A stretch of 10,887 nucleotides of DNA, from positions 1-10,887 of the forward strand of contig CAAGGO010000437.1 of assembly GCA_900769385.1 (NCBI GenBank). The letters run 5' to 3'. This document shows, in pieces, positions 6,510 through 10,887 of the stretch; within the stretch, counting starts at the first letter, position 1, and each line of letters opens with the position of its first letter. The position numbers and the translations under genes were made by a program. The notes below the pieces were generated by a model that was given only the letters and a program-made list of their open reading frames with translations, was not told where the DNA came from and did no database searches. Source of the DNA: Rikenellaceae bacterium. Its GTDB lineage: Bacteria > Bacteroidota > Bacteroidia > Bacteroidales > UBA932.

Positions 6510-7493
6510 ATGGAAAAACTTACAATTGCAAATCTTCCAACAAAAATTGAGAAGTTGGAGAGACTTTCGGCAGAGTTTGGGACAAACATCTGGCTTAAAC
6601 GTGATGACCATACAGGTTCAGAAATTTCAGGCAACAAAGTGAGGAAACTTGAGTATGTTGCCAAAGACGCTATGGAGAAGGGATGTAACCTTCTTATCAC
6701 TTGTGGCGGAATACAGAGTAACCACTGCCGTGCAACAGTGGCAGTTGCAACCAAATTGGGAATGAAATCCGCTGTTCTTCTTAGAATTTCTGAGGAACCG
6801 CCTGTAAAGGGCAACTACTTCCTTGACAAACTTATGGGTGCAGATGTAAAATTCTGTACACGTCCGGAATACAGCAACAGCCGCGGCGAGATTATGGAGG
6901 CTATGGCTGAAGAGTACCGCAAACAGGGTTACAAACCATATGTAATTCCAGAGGGAGCTTCAAATGACATTGGAACCCTTGGATACTACAACTGTATGAA
7001 TGAGATTGTTGCTCAGGAGGCTGAGTTGGGTGTAAAATTTGACACCGTTGTTGTTGCAACAGGGTCTGGCGGAACAGCTGCAGGCCTTTACCTTGCAAAC
7101 GAGCTTCACGGCTATGGCAAAAGAGTTGTAAGTATGGCGGTATGCGATGATATTGAATACTTTACAAACATCATTGAAAACATCTCAAACGGCGCCCTTG
7201 CATATCTTCCAGAATATAAAGACGCTCAGTTGAAACGTGAGAACATTGTGGTAATTGACAAATACGTTGGCCTTGGCTACGCAATAAGCAGACCTGAGGA
7301 GCTTGAGTTCATCAAACACGTAGCACAGAAAGAAGCTGTAATCCTAGACCCTGTCTACACCGGCAAGGCAATGTACGGCGTTTACAATGAGCTTAAAGAG
7401 GGGGGCGCACTTGTAGGCAGCAAAAACATCCTGTTCATCCACACTGGCGGCCTGTTTGGACTCTTCCCAGTGAGCGAGCAGTTTGAGTGGTAA
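6510..7493 (+). CDS. dcyD: D-cysteine desulfhydrase, PLP-dependent (ACC deaminase/DcyD family)
   Basis: A 327-residue fold-type II PLP enzyme that converts D-cysteine to pyruvate, ammonia and sulfide. The Schiff-base lysine is Lys43 in SGNKVRKLEY, the signature of the DcyD/ACC-deaminase family. The substrate-side motif GGIQSNHCRA (68-76) follows. The phosphate-binding loop is ATGSGGTAAGL (183-193). Tyr283 (DPVYTGKAMYG) and HTGGLFGLF (311-319) complete the active site. Length equals that of E. coli DcyD (about 328). No signal peptide; cytoplasmic. It is transcribed alone and divergently from the amidase-cyuA pair, and ends at a terminator shared with the opposing operon. ACC deaminase is an alternative in the same family, and residues alone do not exclude other D-amino-acid substrates. 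The nearby L-cysteine desulfidase favours cysteine. Confidence 0.85.
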   Translation: MEKLTIANLPTKIEKLERLSAEFGTNIWLKRDDHTGSEISGNKVRKLEYVAKDAMEKGCNLLITCGGIQSNHCRATVAVATKLGMKSAVLLRISEEPPVKGNYFLDKLMGADVKFCTRPEYSNSRGEIMEAMAEEYRKQGYKPYVIPEGASNDIGTLGYYNCMNEIVAQEAELGVKFDTVVVATGSGGTAAGLYLANELHGYGKRVVSMAVCDDIEYFTNIIENISNGALAYLPEYKDAQLKRENIVVIDKYVGLGYAISRPEELEFIKHVAQKEAVILDPVYTGKAMYGVYNELKEGGALVGSKNILFIHTGGLFGLFPVSEQFEW

Positions 7494-7513
7494 GATAGAC
7501 TTTACAGAATACA

Positions 7514-7559
7514 AAATTCCCCGGCATTAAGACCAATCAGCTTAATCACCGGGGAATTT
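7514..7559. terminator. Bidirectional terminator between dcyD and the DUF362 gene
   Basis: An 11-bp perfect stem (7514-7524 with 7549-7559) is extended inward by ATTAAG/CTTAAT (7526-7531 with 7541-7546). It lies between two convergent genes, 20 bp after one stop and 16 bp before the other. A T-rich stretch follows on the plus side and a short T-run on the minus side, so it plausibly ends both transcripts. Confidence 0.8.
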
Positions 7560-7575
7560 ATATTTTAGCAGGAGT

Positions 7576-8724
7576 TTACACCTCCACCAACTCATATTCC
7601 CTAGAACCCAAAACAAGTTCCTGGGCGTATTGCAAGCCGCTTTCCCAATCTGTATCCGGGTGGATATGTTTGAAGAGTTCTGTGTGCTGGTGGTCTTTGC
7701 AGCCACAAGCGCATTCTCCTCCGGTGTATGAATAACCGGAAGACGGTTTCCAACCGTTTATTACAGGAGCCTTGTTTACAAGGTCAGCACAGGCCTGATC
7801 CAATGCTACAGGATCAAATGAAGCCATCATTCCCAAATCAGGTACAATTGCCACATCATTGTGTCCCCAGCAGTCGCACTCAGGGGAAACGTTCATTATA
7901 AATGAAATGTGGAAGTTTGGTTTGCCCTGAAGCACAGCTTTTGTGTATTCTGCAATTTTGCAGTTGAGTACCTCTGATGTGTCCCACTCAGCCAAAACTG
8001 CCGCAGCATACTGGCACAATGCAACGCACTGTCCGCAGCCAACACATTTGTCATAATCTATTACAGCCTTGCGGTCTGCACCAACTGTTATTGCACCGTG
8101 GTTACAGTTTTTCTCACAAATTTTGCAGCCAATGCAGTTGTCTGCATTTACTTTAGGCTGTGAAGACGAGTGAAGCTCAAGTTTGCCGGCAATACTTGCA
8201 CAACCCATTCCAAGGTTCTTCAATGCACCGCCAAAACCGGCCTGCTCGTGCCCTTTAAAGTGGCTCATTGAGATTACAATATCGGCATCTGCCACAGCCT
8301 GGCCAATCTTTGGAGCAGGGCAATATTTTGCACCCTCTACCGGAATGGCAGCATAATTGGTACCTTTAAGTCCGTCTGCAATAATTACGTTGGCATTAAC
8401 GGCAATAGGATTGAAACCGTTTACCATTGCACTGCGCAAATGGTCTACCGCATTGTCACGGCGTCCTTTGTAAAGGGTATTTGCATCTGTAAGGAATGTC
8501 TTTGCGCCAAGTGAATTAAGCAAATCCACTACAGTTGCCACATAATTTGGCCTTATGTAAGCCAGATTGCCCGGCTCGCCAAAATGGAGCTTTATAGCAG
8601 TGTACTGCCCTTTAAAGTCTATCTGCTCAATGCCTGCAGCCTTAATCATATTCTTAAGTTTTTTCTGCAGGTTCAAACCCGGCTTGCAGCGCAGGTTAGT
8701 ATAATATACTTTAGATTTTTCCAT
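7576..8724 (-). CDS. DUF362 protein with two 4Fe-4S ferredoxin motifs
   Basis: A 382-residue cytoplasmic iron-sulfur protein. The DUF362 domain takes up most of the chain: AIKLHFGEPGNLAYIRPNY at 43-61, SMSHFKGHEQAGFGGALKNLGMG at 152-174, and PDLGMMASFDPVALDQACADLV near 295-316. Inserted in it is a ferredoxin-like pair, CIGCKICEKNC (Cys197, 200, 203, 207) and CVGCGQCVALC (Cys227, 230, 233, 237), each fit to bind a [4Fe-4S] cluster. Further cysteine-rich spots are PECDCWGH (283, 285) and GECACGCKDHQH (338, 340, 342). No TAT or Sec signal is seen. The reaction of this family is unknown to me; a redox or metal-handling role is inferred from the clusters. The start lies only 2 bp after the stop of the DUF1460 gene, so the two are almost certainly co-transcribed. 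Confidence 0.85.
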   Translation of the reverse strand: MEKSKVYYTNLRCKPGLNLQKKLKNMIKAAGIEQIDFKGQYTAIKLHFGEPGNLAYIRPNYVATVVDLLNSLGAKTFLTDANTLYKGRRDNAVDHLRSAMVNGFNPIAVNANVIIADGLKGTNYAAIPVEGAKYCPAPKIGQAVADADIVISMSHFKGHEQAGFGGALKNLGMGCASIAGKLELHSSSQPKVNADNCIGCKICEKNCNHGAITVGADRKAVIDYDKCVGCGQCVALCQYAAAVLAEWDTSEVLNCKIAEYTKAVLQGKPNFHISFIMNVSPECDCWGHNDVAIVPDLGMMASFDPVALDQACADLVNKAPVINGWKPSSGYSYTGGECACGCKDHQHTELFKHIHPDTDWESGLQYAQELVLGSREYELVEV

Positions 8725-8726
8725 AA

Positions 8727-9593
8727 TTATCTGTTTACCCTTACTATTCTTATTCCGTTGTTGTTCTTTCTGCCGTTAACGTAGTCTGCAATGTCCTTAA
8801 CATCAACAACCACCTTTCCGTCTACCTGTGAGGCGTGGATGAATCCAACCTGTCCGTTATCCTTATGATATACCAATGCCACGTGTGCAATATCCAAACC
8901 CTTTACAGTTGAATTGAATCCCAAAATGTCACCATCCTTCAAAAGATGCTCAATTTTCCTCACATCCCCTTTAGGAATAACATAATAGTCAGAGAAGCTG
9001 TTCAGATTTTTCTCCATTTGGGCAATTCTGGCAATCTCAGGGGTATTGTCCTTCAACTGCTTGTATGCAGAGGTATGCTCACTCATATAGGAGAATCTTT
9101 GTCCACTCAGATTCTCTCCACTCAACACATCGGTAATCTCAGTAAAGATGCCTCTCCCCTCTCCCTGTTTGATCCACTCGGAGGTATAATGTATTCTGCT
9201 GGCATATCCGTCAACCTTGCCGTTTCGGTAACGGAATGATTGTACGGTAGCACATAAACTGTCGGGATGAAAAACCCCTTTTTTTGCATTTAAGGCCATT
9301 GAAAGGCAACTCTCCACAAAAAGGATGCAGTCTGTCTCCACAAGGGATACATTAAGTTTCTCCGGCACCTGCTCAAGGGTTCCTGCAACATACTCAGTTC
9401 CCAACATCTCCTTTGCTGCAATGATCATCAGCTCAGGAACTGTTTTGCTCTGGTTTGCCTTCAATACTTTTGAAATCTGCTCATATTTGGCTACTGATGC
9501 CTTACTCATATTTCCCTCTGCAACACTCTGTGCAGAAAGAAAAAATGGGGTGAAACAAAGCACCCCAATTAAAATTCTTGATATGATTTTCAT
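8727..9593 (-). CDS. Secreted DUF1460 (N-acetylmuramoyl-L-alanine amidase-like, NlpC/P60 fold) protein
   Basis: A 288-residue exported protein with a signal peptide at 1-21 (MKIISRILIGVLCFTPFFLSAQ). The mature part matches DUF1460, a family with a papain-like NlpC/P60 fold that is thought to cut peptidoglycan stem-peptide bonds. The likely nucleophile is Cys89 in ETDCILFVES, and the likely catalytic histidine is His237 in GLDIAHVALVYH. Another family-typical stretch is ASRIHYTSEWI (131-141); FIHASQ (His253) follows the catalytic His strand. The protein probably acts in the periplasm. It follows the pyrophosphatase gene by 15 bp and precedes the DUF362 gene by 2 bp, so the three form a likely operon. 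Exact substrate is inferred from the family, not from residues specific to this protein. Confidence 0.85.
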   Translation of the reverse strand: MKIISRILIGVLCFTPFFLSAQSVAEGNMSKASVAKYEQISKVLKANQSKTVPELMIIAAKEMLGTEYVAGTLEQVPEKLNVSLVETDCILFVESCLSMALNAKKGVFHPDSLCATVQSFRYRNGKVDGYASRIHYTSEWIKQGEGRGIFTEITDVLSGENLSGQRFSYMSEHTSAYKQLKDNTPEIARIAQMEKNLNSFSDYYVIPKGDVRKIEHLLKDGDILGFNSTVKGLDIAHVALVYHKDNGQVGFIHASQVDGKVVVDVKDIADYVNGRKNNNGIRIVRVNR

Positions 9594-9608
9594 ATTTTAT
9601 TTTTAGTG

Positions 9609-10238
9609 TTACCCAAGTTTTGGTGCAATAAGGTCATCATAATCTTCCATAGATCTCCTGATAACCTCTTTTGCAACTTCAGGACCATAAATTGATATAA
9701 ACTGCATTCGGCTGGTGTGCTCACCAGGAATGTCCTTATAGGTACTGAAGTAGTGGATAAGTCTGCGGATAATGTCAATAGGAACCTGGTCAATGTCTGT
9801 CATATCTCCATAAACCGCATCACTCTTAAGAACAGCAATGATCTTGTCATCTGCCTGGTTATGATCCAAAAGTCTCAAACCGCCAATAGGACGTGCATTT
9901 ACAATAACGTCACCGTGGGTTACATCCTTCTCTGTAAGAATACAGATATCCAACGGGTCACCGTCACCCTCCACGTCTGTTCTTACTAGAGCTTTGTTTG
10001 TAAGCTCAGCCATTTTTGGGCCGCAATAAGATTTGGGCAGAAAACCATAAAGGGAAGGCACTATATTAGAGAACTTCTGTGGTCTGTCCAGTGAAAGGTA
10101 TCCAGATTCTTTGTCTACCTCATATTTAACTGTATCAGTAGGGACAATCTCTATGAATGCCCTTACAATCTCCGGGAATGACTCACCCTGGCTGATTCCG
10201 TGCCAAGGATGGGCTTTATAGATTTTCTTATCACTCAT
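9609..10238 (-). CDS. ppa: Inorganic pyrophosphatase, family I
   Basis: A 209-residue soluble enzyme that hydrolyses PPi to two phosphates and so drives PPi-releasing reactions. Family I residues are present: Lys38 and Glu40 in VKYEVDKESG, Arg52 in DRPQKF, Tyr64 in PSLYGFLP, and the metal-binding EGDGDPLD (Asp92, Asp94, Asp97). A further acidic metal site follows in NQADDKIIAV (Asp130/131). The N-terminal AHPWHGIS is typical of Bacteroidales versions, which supports ATG 10238. The gene is followed at 15 bp by the DUF1460 gene and preceded by an ACP and an acyl ligase. The ligase makes PPi, so the adjacency is sensible, but every cell needs this enzyme regardless. Confidence 0.95.
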   Translation of the reverse strand: MSDKKIYKAHPWHGISQGESFPEIVRAFIEIVPTDTVKYEVDKESGYLSLDRPQKFSNIVPSLYGFLPKSYCGPKMAELTNKALVRTDVEGDGDPLDICILTEKDVTHGDVIVNARPIGGLRLLDHNQADDKIIAVLKSDAVYGDMTDIDQVPIDIIRRLIHYFSTYKDIPGEHTSRMQFISIYGPEVAKEVIRRSMEDYDDLIAPKLG

Positions 10239-10246
10239 AACAGCAA

Positions 10247-10254
10247 CAAATTTA
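10247..10254 (-). promoter_or_regulatory. Possible -7 element before ppa (TAAATTTG)
   Basis: An exact TAnnTTTG match lies only 8 bp before ATG 10238. A start site 5-7 nt downstream would leave a nearly leaderless mRNA. No -33 TTTG is seen. The match may be chance in A+T-rich sequence. Confidence 0.3.
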
Positions 10255-10295
10255 AGAAATATTTTTTTTGGTTGTCATTGATTTTCTGCAAAAAT

Positions 10296-10532
10296 TTATG
10301 CTGCAATTTTTCGCCCTATATATGTTACAATATCATCAATGCTGGTGAAATGTACCAGGTCATTATTGGGAATTGCAATTCCAAAATGGTCTTCTACGTT
10401 GTTTACAATCTCCATCATAACAAAAGAATCCACTCCAGAAACCGCCTTGAATGACTCGGCAGTATTAATCTCCTCCACAGGAAACTCCACAAAATCCTGC
10501 AATATTCCCAAGAAATCTTTCTTTACATCCAT
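10296..10532 (-). CDS. Acyl carrier protein
   Basis: A 78-residue acidic helical protein of normal ACP length. The phosphopantetheine attachment serine is Ser36 in GVDSFVMMEIVNNVEDHFGI, the DS(L/F) motif at the start of helix II. It would carry acyl chains as thioesters in the cytoplasm. It begins 6 bp after the stop of an acyl-AMP ligase on the same strand, so the ligase is likely its loading partner and the pair is distinct from the housekeeping fatty-acid-synthase ACP. A 57-bp gap then separates it from ppa. The pathway it serves cannot be told from the window; the rest of the locus lies beyond the right edge. Confidence 0.9.
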   Translation of the reverse strand: MDVKKDFLGILQDFVEFPVEEINTAESFKAVSGVDSFVMMEIVNNVEDHFGIAIPNNDLVHFTSIDDIVTYIGRKIAA

Positions 10533-10538
10533 CTTTTC

Positions 10539-10887
10539 TTACATAATTATTATTCCCTCTTTAGAGCAGGTTGCCGGCAAATCTGCACGCTTAATCTTGC
10601 GTGAAGAGGTTTTTGGGTACTCCTGCGCAGGGAGTTCTACATATTCTATTCTTTTATAATCCGGCAGCAGGGCATTGATTTTAACAATATCCTCCTTAAT
10701 ATGCTCCCTCTGGGCACGGGTTGCCTCATCGCTGATGAATATGCCTGCACAGATTACCTGTCGGGAAGCATTTCCAACTCCCAATTCTGCCTGATATACA
10801 ACTATATCGTCTGCATACTCAATATTGCTCTCAATTACATTCTCCACCTCTTCAGGGCAAATGTTCTTTCCGCTCTCCAGTACAATG
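10539..10887 (-). CDS. AMP-dependent acyl ligase, C-terminal part (5' end outside window)
   Basis: Only the last 115 codons are present; the reading frame stays open to the right edge, so the start lies outside. The visible part is the C-terminal lid domain of the adenylate-forming superfamily. LESGKNICPEEVENVIE (3-19) matches the SGKNIYPEEIE motif after the hinge. YPKTSSRKIKRADLP (90-104) is the A10 motif, with the catalytic lysine probably Lys97. This family activates carboxylic acids with ATP to acyl-AMP and passes them to CoA or an ACP. The ACP gene 6 bp downstream suggests transfer to the carrier. Substrate-binding residues lie outside the window, so chain type is unknown. An internal GTG at 10847 is in frame but is clearly not the start. 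Confidence 0.88.
   Translation of the reverse strand, partial: IVLESGKNICPEEVENVIESNIEYADDIVVYQAELGVGNASRQVICAGIFISDEATRAQREHIKEDIVKINALLPDYKRIEYVELPAQEYPKTSSRKIKRADLPATCSKEGIIIM

Noticed and set aside
9546..9567. 7-bp inverted repeat TGGGGTG/CACCCCA
   Set aside because: It lies in the signal-peptide coding part of the DUF1460 gene, with no T-run. Probably chance or codon-driven.

Overview
The window looks like chromosomal DNA from a Bacteroidota member, probably of the order Bacteroidales. Four things point that way: promoter elements of the Bacteroidota -7 type (TAnnTTTG) in front of several genes, few Shine-Dalgarno sequences, lineage-typical families (DUF1460, a golvesin-domain amidase-like exoprotein), and moderate A+T content. 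I cannot name a genus.

Left part (1-2030): an accessory-looking block on the minus strand. The RNase P RNA gene (rnpB) has its own -7 element and a strong terminator. Directly upstream on the same strand is an A+T-rich gene for an HUH (Y1, IS200/RAYT-like) tyrosine transposase. Tandem repeats with a 103-bp period bracket the pair: two copies on the left (1-198) and two and a third on the right (1742-1981). Both arrays have the same orientation and are recognisably the same family, although they have diverged from each other. A transposase next to intergenic palindrome-bearing repeats resembles a RAYT/REP system, and this is the most interesting feature of the window.

Middle part (1994-7559): cysteine catabolism plus a cell-wall-type exoprotein. 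On the minus strand a 999-residue secreted amidase-like protein is followed by an L-cysteine desulfidase (cyuA type). Divergently transcribed on the plus strand is a PLP-dependent D-cysteine desulfhydrase (dcyD type). The divergent genes share a 58-bp gap with two back-to-back -7 elements. Together the two enzymes could degrade both enantiomers of cysteine to pyruvate, ammonia and sulfide.

Right part (7514-10887): a minus-strand series reading from the right edge. It starts with the C-terminal end of an AMP-forming acyl ligase, then an acyl carrier protein, an inorganic pyrophosphatase, a secreted DUF1460 amidase-like protein and a DUF362 protein with two 4Fe-4S motifs. It ends at a terminator shared with dcyD. 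The ligase and ACP probably load an acyl chain onto the carrier, and the pyrophosphatase would remove the PPi this releases. Most of these are conserved housekeeping or lineage-typical genes. The unusual biology is concentrated in the first 2 kb.
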